From contig NC_134400.1 in the NCBI RefSeq assembly GCF_050003625.1, positions 58,470,066-58,534,065 on the forward strand: 64,000 nucleotides of DNA. The letters are read 5' to 3'. Made by a program: the position numbers and the translations under genes. Of this stretch, positions 1-11,242 are shown one piece after another (the first letter of the stretch is position 1; each line of letters begins with the position of its first letter). The notes under the pieces are model-generated. The model was not told the origin of the DNA. It saw only the letters and a program-made list of their open reading frames with translations, and ran no database searches. The DNA is from Haematobia irritans (Eukaryota > Arthropoda > Insecta > Diptera > Muscidae).

Positions 1-1099
1 TCTAGTACTTTCCTAAACATCTTTTGTGTTCTTAGTTTTCCAATCGTTCATTGTAAAAGTAACGCCTTTTGTTTTACTTATTGTTATAATTGTAGTAATA
101 TTGTTATAATTATAGATAACCAATACAATGAACATAAGCCGATAAATATGTGTGTACCAGATAGTAGTAGATTAATCTAGAAGGTTGTAGGCCAATTAGC
201 GAGAATATTCGAAATCGTCATATCTCGGCAAATAAGTGAAACCAATCAGTTAAACAAATAAATTGTAGATTGTCGTTATTTGAAAAGAACTGTGTTTTAA
301 TTATCGGGTAATTAAACACGCCTCAATATAAAAACGTAACAGTATTTATAGTTTTAATTATTTAACGAATATAACAACGAAAATAAACTAATTTTCAATC
401 TGAAACCCGGACATAGGGGTAGTAGTCTTTTGGTGATGAAAACATTGTTACGACCGGACTAATTCTATTAGGGTCGAGAGGACTTCAAGTGCTCAAAGCC
501 AAATTTGTTTTACATTCCGATATTATTAAGAGACCTAGTCTAGTGGCTCTTTGACTTTTTAATGTAACTCGGTATGGATGCAAATACATTCCTTTGTCGG
601 AACTCTCGAATGTAGTTTCAAGTTACCACTCAATTATATGAGTTATCACTTCCTGTACTAAATAAAACATAAAATTTAAAGATAAAATATAGAGTTTTGA
701 AAGTCAACAACTTCCACCCATCCTTACCACCCATAGGGGATTTAAAAAGAGTCCACTGTCTTGTTGCAATATGCCATCATGTTGTTGGAACCGCTCGACA
801 ATGATTGTTTCTTACACGGTATTTATAAATACAGTCCCTCATATGGCTTTCTTTAAAGTTAATACTTAAATGCACAAGAACACCGGTTCCTCCAATAAAA
901 TATGCAAAATGGTAAAAAATAACTTGCATAGCACATTTTTTAAATTTTTTGCGTTTTTTTTTGCAAAAAATAGTGGTTGTATCTTAAAAGATACAGCGCG
1001 CTTTAACCTAAGTTTTTTGTGTACAAATAAACAATTTGATTGTAGATAGATAGATAGATAATAGAGATATTTTTACACTACACAAATTTTTTGGCAACA
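1..1099. other. AT-rich sequence without a recognised gene
   Basis: No long reading frame, RNA gene or terminal repeat was recognised. A short GATA-type microsatellite lies at about 1044-1060. The stretch is probably intergenic or an old repeat. Confidence 0.5.
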
Positions 1100-1293
1100 T
1101 CCCTTTTATTTCTGGTAAAACTTAATTATTCTCCAATTTGTAGGTTTTTGCATTTTCGGCCAAAATCTTATATCAATTTTCTTTCAAATTTGGGTTCAAT
1201 TTGCCTGAAATTTGAAATCTAGAAGTATTTTAGGACCATAAAGATGTGTGCTGAAAATGGTGCTTATGGGTCTATGTTTTGGTATAGCCCCCA

Positions 1294-1833
1294 CACTGAA
1301 AAAAATATTGTCGTGAGGTCAAAGATTTCATGTCTTTAAAATACGAATACAAATTTTGCTTAGCATAGAAGACGCATTTCTCTAAAATAAAGTTATTTTC
1401 CTTGTCCAAAAGTCGATAAACTTTTCAATGAAGTCGTATAGTCCTTATAATTAAGTGATTTGACTTAAAAATGGGTATCTTAACATGAAAGAAAAAAATT
1501 ATAGGCTAAGGTCAACTTGACTTTAATAATTCTGAAAAATTCTTTAAATTTAACATAGCATAATTTCTACTGGAAGTCGAGTCCTAATTTGGAAAATAAA
1601 GTTGCCGTTAACTCGTTTTTAAAGGACTTTGATAGCATATGAAGAAAAAAAGCTGAGAAAGCGAAAAATTAAAATTTGCTTCCTAGAAGCAAGTACACAA
1701 AACCTAAATTTAAAAGAGAATTATGTCTTAAAAGTATCCTTACTTGTATTCTCCGCTTCTTTGACTCGGAATCAATACCAAATTTTTTAAAGTAAAGACA
1801 AAATCTTTGGAACCGAGTATGCTTTTTTCAGTG
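1294..1833. mobile_element. MITE with CACTGAAAAAA inverted ends, CA target duplication
   Basis: The left end reads CACTGAAAAAA and the right end TTTTTTCAGTG, giving an 11-bp terminal inverted repeat. The dinucleotide CA flanks both sides (1292-1293 and 1834-1835), and removing the insertion restores the surrounding repeat 'gcccccatatag'. It has no coding capacity. A 2-bp duplication suggests the Tc1/mariner group, although CA rather than TA is unusual. Confidence 0.65.
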
Positions 1834-1989
1834 CATATAGAGCGATCTCCCGATTTTGCTTCTTGGGCGTCTAGAAACTGTATTTTCTATCCGATTTGCC
1901 TGAAATTGAAATTCTACAGGTATTTTAGGACCATAAATTGGTATGTCTAAAATGGGGTGTATCGGTCCATGTTTTGGTATAGCCCCCAT

Positions 1990-3273
1990 CATAAGCGTAG
2001 GAAGGCTTCTGGGAAGGGGGCTTAGACCCCCCCAGAAAAAATTTACCCCCCCCCCCAGAATTTGAAAACCTATTTACGATTTGCATTTTTATAAAAATTA
2101 AACAAGTATATAAAACCGCACAAAGTTTCGCTAAAGACTTTCATGCACAATCGAATTACTTGGGTTGTGGTAGCAGTTGCCGATGGCAATGTTTGAAGTC
2201 TGGTATTTATGAAATAGAGCTGTGATTGAACTTATGGTTTAGTTGAATAACTAACAGCCTGTTTCTGTATGTCGAACGAGTTCTATCGATCGACTGAAAT
2301 GCATAGAAACAGCTGTTTTTTGGTTATAAATTCAGCTGTTTGTTTCCATTTTAGTCGATCCACAGAGCTCATTCGACATACATAAACAGGCTGTAAAGGT
2401 CCTTTATTATATTGTTTAGTCTGGTTTAGTCACCTTAATTAAAAAATAGTAATTGGTATTAAAACTATGCTTTCATAAATTAATATCTTAATAATGCTGC
2501 AAAAAAGCGTCGCCAAAAAAGAAGTGAAAATATTCTTTTTGGGTCCGGAAGTGGTGCAAAATTGGCGGAGAAGCGATGAATGTAATAGGAACTCGTCATA
2601 GAACGAATGTCCACCGTTTCAACAGTCGTTGCAATAAATTTGCATCACTTCTTACGGTGTGATCCATATCGTTGTGTGATATTTTCCAAAATAAATAATT
2701 TTTATTTATTCGTTGTTTATTTGATTTTTGGTCGAACTTTTGCTAGAATTATATAAATATTTATAAAGACCTCGAGCTTCAAGAAACATTAATTTACAAT
2801 ATATTTTATATTTTTTTATTATTTTTCATGCATTCTAACTTGTTTGAATATTTTCAAAAATTATCGATTTTTCTATAATGGATTAGCATTTTTGTGGCAA
2901 AATTTGAATAATTTTTACCATTTTATTTATTCTAACTCTTTTTTTAAACTATTTGAAAAAAGAAAACAAAAATTACGCATTAAAATATGAAAAAACTGAA
3001 GTAAAAAACTTCCTGTGTAGTTAATATAATTAACTCCTTTGTGAGGACATTTTTGGAAGTGCTTTTAAAGTTGTGCCTTTAAACCAAATCCCAATTTTTT
3101 GCTGGGAAAAGTGTGGAACTACTTTTAGTTGCTTTATTATGTATTATTTTGATGTCTATTTTTGTATTCTTTTTTATGAAATAAAGCAATAATTGAACCT
3201 ATAAGTTCTGTCTATAAATTTTTAGCTAGGGGGCTATAGTCCCCCCTAGGAAAATTGTCTAGCTACGCTGATG
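1990..3273. mobile_element. hAT-like non-autonomous element, 8-bp TSD GCCCCCAT
   Basis: The 8-bp duplication GCCCCCAT lies at 1982-1989 and 3274-3281, splitting a unit of the surrounding tandem repeat. The ends are related inverted repeats (CATAAGCGTAG on the left, CTACGCTGATG on the right) followed by C/G runs ('gacccccccc' and 'cccccc'). No transposase frame is visible in 1.28 kb. An 8-bp TSD with ends beginning CA is typical of hAT elements. A small fold-back element sits inside at 2254-2394. Confidence 0.65.
2254..2394. mobile_element. Small fold-back MITE
   Basis: A near-palindrome of about 141 bp. The left arm starts ACAGCCTGTTTCTGTATGTC and the right arm ends GACATACATAAACAGGCTGT. The arms extend about 60 bp each with scattered mismatches around a short centre. 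It lies within the hAT-like element 1990-3273, so it is either a nested insertion or part of that element. Confidence 0.6.
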
Positions 3274-3670
3274 GCCCCCATATAGACCGATCTCCCGATT
3301 TTAATTCTTGGACTTGTAGAAACTGTATTTACTATCCGATTTGCCTGAAAATGGAAATCTAGAGGTATTTTGGGACCATAAATTGATGTTTCGAAATTGG
3401 AGTGTATGGGTCCATGTTTTGGTACATCAACCATATAGACCGATCTCCCGATTGTACTTCTTTGTCGTCTAGAAACTATACTTTCTATCCGATTTGCTTG
3501 AAATTTAAAATCTAGAGGTATTTTAATATCACAAATAGGTATGTCGCAAATGGGGTGTATCGGTCCATGTTTTGGTGTAGCCCCCATATAGACCGATCTC
3601 CCGACTTTACTTCTTTGGCATCTAGAATCCGTAGTTTTTATCGAATTTGCCTGAAATTTGAAATCTAGAG

Positions 3671-4129
3671 CAGAGAATGAAGCCGCCGAGTCGCGCCGCC
3701 GATTTTAGCCGTCGCCGACCCGTTTTTAGCAGTCGACGCCGCCGCCGAATATGTCGACTCATCTCAACTTAAATTTAGCCGCCAATTAATCTAACATATT
3801 GATTTATATCAGAAAAATTTAATAATATTTGTTATAGTTTTTGCCAAAATTTTGAACTTTCCACTTTCAATAAATTAGTATCAAGTTGCTATAATAGTTT
3901 TACAAAAATTTAGCTCAAAAAATTTGAATGAAATGTAAATTTGATTGTAAGATTGGTTGTACAACTAATCTCATTACAATTCGGAAAACTTCAAATTGAT
4001 TTTATAATAGATAATTTTGCGCCGCCGAACAGACAATTTTTTATCGGCTTAGCCGTCAAACCACCGCCGCCGGAGGCAAAAATTTAGTGTTAGCCGCCGC
4101 CGACAAAAATGGGTCGGCTTCATTCTCTG
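3671..4129. mobile_element. hAT-like element with GCC-rich subterminal repeats, TSD ATCTAGAG
   Basis: Inverted ends CAGAGAATGAAGCCG and CGGCTTCATTCTCTG are flanked by the 8-bp duplication ATCTAGAG (3663-3670 and 4130-4137). Both subterminal zones carry GCCGCC/GTCGCCGAC repeats around an AT-rich centre. No coding sequence. Repetitive subterminal motifs inside hAT ends are known as likely transposase-binding arrays; that role is inferred here. Compare the GGAGTC repeats of the element at 58410-61926. Confidence 0.75.
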
Positions 4130-4912
4130 ATCTAGAGGTATTTTAGGACCATGTTTTGAAATCTAGAGGTATTTTAGGTCCATGTTTTGGTATAGTCCCT
4201 ATAGAGACTGATCTCCCAATTTTACTTCTTGGGCTTCTAGAATTCGTAGTTTTAACCAATTTGTCTGAAATTGGAATTCTAGAGGTATTTGAGGACCATT
4301 AAGAGGTGTGTCGAAAATGGTGAGTATTGGTCTATGGTTTTGTATAGCCCCCATATAGACCTACCTCCCGAATTTATTTCAAGTATTTTAGGTATTTTAG
4401 GTCCCTGTTTTGGTATAGTCCGTATAGAGACTGATCTCCCAATTTTACTTCTTGGGCTTCTAGAATTCGTAGTTTTAACCAATTTGTCTGAAATTGGAAT
4501 TCTAGAGGTATTTGAGGACCATTAAGAAGTGTGTCGAAAATGGTGAGTATTGGTCTATGGTTTTGTATAGCCCCCATATAGACCTACCTCCCGAATTTAT
4601 TTCAAGGACTTCTAGAATCGTGAGCCGAATATGGTGCGTGTCGACCCATGTTTTGGTTTAGCCCTCACATAGACCGATATCCCGATTTAACTCATTGGGC
4701 TTCTAGAAACCGTAGTTTTTATCCGATTTGCCCAAAAATGTAAATATACTGGTATTTTAAACCCGAAAAAATCTATATCGCATTTATTTTTACCAGTCCA
4801 TTTGCTAAGGCATCATTTGCTTCTTGAGGGTACACCCAAAAAAATAATAGTTTCCTCCGGAATGAAGTTTTAGACAAACGAAATTTCACTTTCGTGTAAA
4901 GTATTTTCGTTT

Positions 4913-5145
4913 AAGGTGGGTATTAAGTTCGAGTTTAGCCGCTAAAATCGTAATTTTTCACGATTACTTTTCTTTAATAATCCATTTTAAGGAATATAAA
5001 CTTTGTGAAAATTTGCTTTGGGATATTCCCCATCAAGTTATAATGAAATCTGCGACAAACATGTGTAATTTTATGACGTATTTTACTCATTTAGTTTTCA
5101 CTTTAGTGAAAATTAGCGGCTAAACTCGAACTTAATACCCACCTT
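4913..5145. mobile_element. MITE with long terminal inverted repeats
   Basis: The left end AAGGTGGGTATTAAGTTCGA is mirrored by the right end TCGAACTTAATACCCACCTT, and pairing continues through 'gtttagccgcta' for about 32 bp. The total length is about 233 bp with an AT-rich non-coding centre. Flanking dinucleotides are TT and TA, so a TA target is possible but not perfect. Confidence 0.75.
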
Positions 5146-5690
5146 TAGAGCAAATTAATCCGAATTTTTGATAAGTGATTCAACGATTGTCTCTAAAATT
5201 GTGTCAAAAGAAAACTTTGCTTGTCTAAAATTTCGATCCTTAGAAAAAAATTCTTTTTTTCGGGGTATAGCAGGCTCACTGATCATGGAAATTGCTTGAA
5301 ATTGAAAGTAAAATTTCCAGAATTTACTCCTCATAATCATTTAAATAATGGCGGAAAATATTTACAGATTTAAGATTTCATATCAATGCGTTATTTAATC
5401 GTTTACACGATGTGTTTATGATTTTTCTAAAACAAAATTGGTTTTTATAAATCCAGAATCTGATCTAGTCTTCATAGGTAGAATCTTTAAATTTATCTTC
5501 GGGAAGCGTACTGGATGAACTGATTTGCTTGGGAGAATATTTGTCATAAACCCCCTGAAATTCTATATATTATCAAGTAACCCGCTACGAGGAAGAGTTT
5601 TCAAAGTAAACTTGAATATTTGAATCATGGTGGTGGGTATTAAAGATTCAGCCCGGCCGAACTTACTGCTGTATACACTTATTTCACTTG

Positions 5691-6342
5691 TTTTCTTTTA
5701 CAAGTTTGAAAGAAAGAAACATGGAGTTCAAAATACATACATGTCTTTAGTGCCATACGAAATTTAAAATGGGGTCATTAATGATGAAATTTACAATTTT
5801 TAAGAAATTATGAACTATTTTGTGGTAGACACGAATTCAGTAAATCTTGTAGAATTTTGTACCCATTTTTAGTTCATTTAACTAACGCACACAAACAAGT
5901 CAAGGAAACTTTCTCAAAATATATTAATTCAATGAAAATAGAGTTAAATTGGCTTTAGTGCCATAGAGGGTTCTGATATAGTATTTAGCGCAGAAATCAC
6001 TTTTTAATACATTCGTAAGATTATATGAGTACGCTAGTACTTAGCAAAATGTGGCATTAATTTTATATATTAAAAAAAAACATAACTATTTTGTATACTT
6101 ACTGGCAATCGGAAGCGTATATTTTGGAACCATCTGAACAACTGAAAAATTTCCCCTGCGAAAGAGAGATGTTAGTAAAATTTTATATGAAATCATTACA
6201 TTTGATATGGCTAATTGTTTTTTTTTAATTATAACATACTTCACTGTTAATTTTTTGTTATTAACAGGAATGAGGGCTGCTACGCTTTTCTACATTAAAT
6301 TTAATATTTTACTTAAATAAATATAAATAAGCAATGACAATA
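5691..6342. other. AT-rich stretch, no gene seen
   Basis: Contains two copies of the phrase 'tttagtgccata' (near 5739 and 5957), similar in style to 'ctttggcgctatacgaa' near 22555 and 'attagcgctgtagg' near 56224, so it may include a remnant of a dispersed repeat. No coding frame of note. Confidence 0.4.
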
Positions 6343-6344
6343 TA

Positions 6345-7650
6345 AAGGGTGATTTGTTAAGAGCTTGATAACTTTTTAAAAAAAAAAAACGCCTAAAATT
6401 TGCAAAATCTCATCGGTTCTTTATTTGAAACGTTAGATTGGTCCATGACATTTACTTTTTGAAGATAATTTCATTTAAATGTTGACCGCGGCTGCGTCTT
6501 AGGTGGTCCATTCGGAAAGTCCAATTTTGGGCAACTTTTTCGAGCATTTCGGCCGGAATAGCCCGAATTTCTTCGGAAATGTTGTCTTCCAAAGCTGGAA
6601 TAGTTGCTGGCTTATTTCTGTAGACTTTAGACTTGACGTAGCCCCACAAAAAATAGTCTAAAGGCGTCAAATCGCATGATCTTGGTGGCCAACTTACCGG
6701 TCCATTTCTTGAGATGAATTGTTCTCCGAAGTTTTCCCTCAAAATGGCCATAGAATCGCGAGCTGTGTGGCATGTAGCGCCATCTTGTTGAAACCACATG
6801 TCAACCAAGTTCAGTTCTTCCATTTTTGGCAACAAAAAGTTTGTTAGCATCGAACGATAGCGATCGCCATTCACCGTAACGTTGCGTCCAACAGCATCTT
6901 TGAAAAAATACGGTCCAATGATTCCACCAGCGTACAAACCACACCAAACAGTGCATTTTTCGGGATGCATGGGCAGTTCTTGAACGGCTTCTGGTTGCTC
7001 TTCACTCCAAATGCGGCAATTTTGCTTATTTACGTAGCCATTCAACCAGAAATGAGCCTCATCGCTGAACAAAATTTGTCGATAAAAAAGCGGATTTTCT
7101 GCCAACTTTTCTAGGGCCCATTCACTGAAAATTCGACGTTGTGGCAGATCGTTCGGCTTCAGTTCTTGCACGAGCTGTATTTTATACGGTTTTACACCAA
7201 GATCTTTGCATAAAATCTTCCATGTGGTCGAATAACACAAACCCAATTGCTGCGAACGGCGACGAATCGACATTTCACGGTCTTCAGCAACACTCTCAGA
7301 AACAGACGCAATATTCTCTTCTGTACGCACTGTACGCATTCGTGTGGTTGGTTTAATGTCCAATAAAGTAAACTGAGTGCGAAACTTGGTCACAATCGCA
7401 TTAATTGTTTGCTCACTTGGTCGATTATGTAGACTATAAATCGGACGTAAAGCGCGAAACACATTTCGAACCGAACACTGATTTTGGTAATAAAATTCAA
7501 TGATTTGCAAGCGTTGCTCGTTAGTAAGTCTATTCATGATGAAATGTCAAAGCATACTGAGCATCTTTCTCTTTGACACCATGTCTGAAATCCCACGTGA
7601 TCTGTCAAATACTAATGCATGAAAATCCTAACCTCAAAAGAATCACCCTT
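6345..7650 (-). mobile_element. Complete DD41D (rosa-type) mariner-like transposon
   Basis: Inverted ends AAGGGTGATT (left) and AATCACCCTT (right) are flanked by TA at 6343-6344 and 7651-7652, the standard Tc1/mariner target duplication. The 1306-bp element holds one intact transposase frame on the minus strand with short untranslated margins. A deleted relative lies at 49606-50537 and agrees closely in sequence, so the family has been mobile in this genome. With both ends and an uninterrupted gene, this copy could be autonomous. Confidence 0.88.
6452..7537 (-). CDS. DD41D mariner transposase, apparently intact
   Basis: 361 residues starting at ATG 7535-7537. The enzyme would cut the element at its inverted ends and reinsert it at TA. 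An N-terminal helix-turn-helix region (about residues 1-60, 'NEQRLQIIEFYY') precedes a second DNA-binding-like segment (about 85-125). The catalytic triad is visible: Asp159 in FSDEAHF, Asp252 in QQDGATCH and Asp294 in LTPLDYFLWG. The last two are separated by 41 residues, which is the DD41D signature of the rosa family rather than DD34D mariner or DD34E Tc1. No frameshift or stop is seen. Length is normal for mariner-type transposases (about 340-370). Activity is not demonstrated. Confidence 0.9.
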   Translation of the reverse strand: MNRLTNEQRLQIIEFYYQNQCSVRNVFRALRPIYSLHNRPSEQTINAIVTKFRTQFTLLDIKPTTRMRTVRTEENIASVSESVAEDREMSIRRRSQQLGLCYSTTWKILCKDLGVKPYKIQLVQELKPNDLPQRRIFSEWALEKLAENPLFYRQILFSDEAHFWLNGYVNKQNCRIWSEEQPEAVQELPMHPEKCTVWCGLYAGGIIGPYFFKDAVGRNVTVNGDRYRSMLTNFLLPKMEELNLVDMWFQQDGATCHTARDSMAILRENFGEQFISRNGPVSWPPRSCDLTPLDYFLWGYVKSKVYRNKPATIPALEDNISEEIRAIPAEMLEKVAQNWTFRMDHLRRSRGQHLNEIIFKK

Positions 7651-7652
7651 TA

Positions 7653-8030
7653 TAATAAGGGCTATTTTAATACTTAATTACTATCGCACAATATAATTTA
7701 GCGGAAATTTCGGGAACATGAGAAACTTACGCCAACAATTATTCAGAGTTTATTTTAAAAGTAGGTATGTATATGTTGAAGATGAAGAGTTATTACTTGG
7801 CTTTAAAGTATTGCACGATTACAGTACAGTAACGGATATAAGCACATCTCATATAAGAAAAACCGAATATGAGAAAGTTTAGCGAAACAACGTGCCTTTC
7901 TGGCGTTTTTTTTTTATTATGTTTCACCCTAAGAATATCTTTTTTAAGCCCCCAATAGTTAATTGCTTTTTAATTTTTAAAGTAAATCTGTTCAAAAATT
8001 TTTGATGCTCTCTGCTATTTTATTATTTCT
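7653..8030. other. Non-coding spacer
   Basis: AT-rich with homopolymer runs (T run near 7908-7917). No terminal repeats, tRNA-like sequence or reading frame of interest were seen. Confidence 0.4.
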
Positions 8031-8198
8031 TCTCACTTAGCCTTTCCAGTCTATTGTGATACCACAGTGATGAACTACTCTTTTATCACTGAGTGCTGCC
8101 CGCTTCTATGTTTAGTTAATTGAAAAGTGTTTATAGTTTGAACCTACGACCCTGTGTATGCAAGGCGAGCATGCTAACCATTGCACCACGGTGGCTTC
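8031..8198 (-). mobile_element. tRNA-derived SINE, internally deleted copy
   Basis: On the minus strand the tRNA-like head carries an A box ('gtggtgcaatggttagcatg') and a degraded B box, and the tail has 'gtggtatcacaatagactgg', as in the complete copies at 9746-10095, 18165-18490 and 24340-24694. About half of the body is missing between the 'ttaattgaaaagtg' segment and the head. Confidence 0.75.
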
Positions 8199-9732
8199 CT
8201 TCATGATTTTAATATATGGCATAACTACGATAATAAATTGTCATTAATAATTTCTTGTTTTAATAAAAATATATTGACAGGTTAACGGCGTTGTCACGTC
8301 TTCACAATCAGGCCCCTGCGTGTTCCTCCGTCATATGCCACCCGTACAACTCTCTCTCTCTCTCTGCCATGTGAGACCGTTAGGATCAGTGAAAGCAGAC
8401 AATCAGCTTAAACAGATGAACTCAAATTCCTTCTTAGAAATAATACTTAACAGGCCTGGCATAGTGGTTACCCACAGTAGTATATTTCTTTCTATACTCT
8501 CACGCGATACATTGGCAGTTAAGTTCTCTTCATGCTATCCAATACGGCCAATTTTTCAAGTTAAAGTTTAATACAAAACGAATTTCCAATTGAAGAATTA
8601 GCCAAATTTCGCTCTGAAAATTAATTCGCTTTCAACGCAAGTTTTTAATAACTTTTAACAATTAAAACGTTATTTGAACCAATTTATTTTTTTATTGGAG
8701 ATATTCGAAATTTCAATGAAATTATTTTAAGGTTTAAAAATATAAGAATTGAGCTTTCAGAAAAAATGGAATAGTTCGTGCAATGCCGGCTCAGTATACA
8801 TATTGTCGTACTGAGAGCAATTTTAAATCAAAACTTGCTCTAAAACAGATATCTATCAGTCTAACCAGAGTCTTAAGAAGGTACGGTGTACTGTGTATAC
8901 GGACGGAAATACTTTGCACCGGAATGACAAGACTTTCTGCTTTAGTGACGACAATCATCGTTTGCTTTCTGTCCGAGGAACTTTAACGCAATTTAAACCC
9001 ATCTTCATTCGTGATTCTTATGCCGTAATTTCCAGGAATTTGTGTATTATGTAGATTGAATTGAATATAATACCGTAGCCTTAAATCTAGAACTTGAGGG
9101 GAGCATTTTACTTGATTACTTCTAAAGTAGCACATATATCCTTTCTCCATTACATATTTATCGGGCCGACAACGTGCTTGGGTCACTTCATCCAAATTTC
9201 TTGTAAAAATTTCGGCGTTCCTTAAATCTATTTATGGGCGTATTACCTGACGCCCGACGAACCAGAAGAGATTTTAATGTCCTTCGACCCCTATGCAGGT
9301 CGATTTATAAGGATAATCTCCTGAACATTACCCGATTTGGTAACTGAAGTAAAAACCATCCACTGGGAGCTAAAGTTTACATTCGTTTAAATGTTAAGTA
9401 ATTGTTCGTTTTAACGTAAAGATTATAAAAAATGTTTATAAAATCTATTATCTTTGTAAAAGTATGTTAATATTTGATTAAATTTGTATCAATGGAAGAT
9501 GTTAGGGATATGTTTACCTTGAACAGCTGGACTCCAATTACAGCAAACATGAACTGCAGAAGACATGTTACAAGCACAATATTGCCAATAGTCTTCACAG
9601 CGACTATGACACATTGAACAACGTGCTGAAATAGAAAATTAAAATTATTGTGAGTATAAAATCGAGTACATTGCCTTCTGAAATTCTACACAACAGGAGT
9701 AAGCGAACAATAATATTATTGGTAACCAAATG
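8199..9732. other. Unique-looking non-coding sequence
   Basis: A short CT repeat occurs at about 8351-8364. Reading frames up to 83 codons have no recognisable domain and are what AT-rich DNA yields by chance. No feature could be supported. Confidence 0.4.
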
Positions 9733-9745
9733 AAATGTATGTCTA

Positions 9746-10095
9746 GGTTAGGGTAGGATAGGTATAGTGGTAACCCGATATTTCAGATGCACTTAGACTA
9801 ATCAATCTATTGTGATACCATAGTAATGAACTTCTCTCTTATCACTGGCTGCTGCCCGATTCTATACTTAGCTAATTGAAAAGCGACCTCCTTTTTATGG
9901 TCGAGTCCGAGCGGCGTTCCACATTTCGTTAAAATCACTAACAGGAGCATTGAAACACTCAGAAATGTCACCAGCATTCTTGAGAGGCTATAAGCCACCG
10001 CTGAAAAACTGTTTTGTGATTGGTCGAACTGGGATTGAACCCATGACCCTTTGTATGCAAGGCGGACATGGTAGCCATTGCACCACGGTGGCTCT
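9746..10095 (-). mobile_element. tRNA-derived SINE with target duplication
   Basis: Full-length copy on the minus strand. The head has Pol III A-box and B-box-like blocks ('ccaccgtggtgcaatgg', 'gggttcaatccca'), followed by a body of about 200 bp and an AACCT-like tail. Flanking duplications 'aaatgtatgtcta' (9733-9745) and 'aaatgtacgtcta' (10096-10108) differ by one base, showing insertion by retrotransposition. Confidence 0.85.
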
Positions 10096-10487
10096 AAATG
10101 TACGTCTACTTCTATTAGAGAAAATTCCCTGAGATATCTCTGTAGATTTTTAAAATTTTTATCCCATAAAAAAACTAGGCAAAGCTTGATTGACAAATGG
10201 AAATTCTGCAGGGGCTCAACTACTTTAGTATGCTATTGTTTTCAAAATTTGCAACAATACGAAAACAAACAAAACAAAACGTTTCCAATTGTTTCGTTTC
10301 GTACAATCCATATGTCCAAAACGAAACGGAAACCTGACATAACGGCACTTGCCTTTCGTTTTGTATTGTTTTTGTTCGTGAGTGGAAACCAAACCTAAAC
10401 TGAAAAGTACTGTGGTGCTTAGTAAAATGTAGGAAACAAAACGGTACACATTGAATGCAAACATTTGCTCATTCATTAAGTCCTTAC

Positions 10488-10844
10488 CAAAGACAATAAA
10501 CTTGAGGAAGATAGGAAATTGGCTTGCGTCATACCAAATGTTGCATTTACCATGTTAGTTCCATACATGTTTATAATTTTTTTATTTATTTTTCGTTTTT
10601 ATTTTTTAAATGAAAAACTTAATTTTCTTAATGAAACAATGTTAAATTTTAGGCTACAACAAAAAAATTACATTTTCCCCTTTATGGAAATTTATTTCGT
10701 GCACCTAATTTATTTTTATTTGCATTTTAATGCTATGTCAATACTTGTCGTATACGCGTTTGGTTCGAGTATGAAACTAACACGGTAAATGGTTTGATCT
10801 CCTCAGTAGCCAATTTCCTATCTTCCTAGAGTTTATTGTCTTTG
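10488..10844. mobile_element. hAT-like MITE copy 1, TSD GTCCTTAC
   Basis: Long inverted ends begin CAAAGACAATAAAC and end GTTTATTGTCTTTG, with pairing continuing through 'gaagataggaaattggct'. The 8-bp duplication GTCCTTAC lies at 10480-10487 and 10845-10852. The 357-bp body is AT-rich and non-coding. Relatives lie at 10856-11211 and 15452-15788. Confidence 0.85.
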
Positions 10845-10855
10845 GTCCTTACAAG

Positions 10856-11211
10856 CAAAGACAATAAACTTGAGGAAGATAGGAAATTGGCTTGCGTCAT
10901 ACCAAATGTTGCATTTACCATGTTAGTTCCATACATGTTTGTAATTTTTTGTTTGTTTCTCGTTTCTATTTTTTAAATGAAAAACTTAATTTTCTTAATG
11001 AAACAATGTTAAATTTTAGGCAACAACAAAAAAATTACATTTTCCCGTTTAAGGAAATTTATTTCGTGCACTTAATTTCTTTTTATTTGCCTTTTAATGC
11101 TATGTCAATACTTGTCGTATACGCGTTTGGTTCGAGTATGAAACTAACACGGTAAATGGTTTGATCTCCTCAGTAGCCAATTTCCTATCTTCCTCAAGTT
11201 TATTGTCTTTG
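10856..11211. mobile_element. hAT-like MITE copy 2, TSD CTTACAAG
   Basis: Same family and orientation as the copy at 10488-10844. The 8-bp duplication CTTACAAG (10848-10855 and 11212-11219) overlaps the right-hand duplication of copy 1 by five bases. The second element therefore landed immediately beside, or within the duplicated target of, the first. Confidence 0.85.
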
Positions 11212-11242
11212 CTTACAAGAAGAAAAATCTTGAATGTTATTT

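Larger units (their letters stand above)
1100..5690 (+). mobile_element. DINE-like (Helentron-associated) element, subfamily B, interrupted by other elements
   Basis: Imperfect units of about 150 bp repeat here; successive copies of the motif CCATATAGACCGATC start near 3279, 3430 and 3585. The right end near 5625-5680 has a 'ggtggtgggtat' box followed by a GC-rich inverted repeat around 'cccggccgaac'. The same arrangement, reversed, occurs at 58970-60612, which supports one element family. Central tandem repeats plus a terminal hairpin are the architecture of DINE-1/mini-me/HINE elements of Diptera. Strand follows the convention that the GC-rich hairpin is the 3' end. Four insertions split it: 1294-1833, 1990-3273, 3671-4129 and 4913-5145. 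The outer left boundary is uncertain. The family assignment is inference. Confidence 0.6.

Noticed and set aside
3246..4577. Several overlapping frames with repeated 'GPKIPLDFQFQANRI'-like peptides
   Set aside because: They arise from the 150-bp DINE-like repeats read in open frames; frames on both strands and many stops between units argue against a repeat protein.
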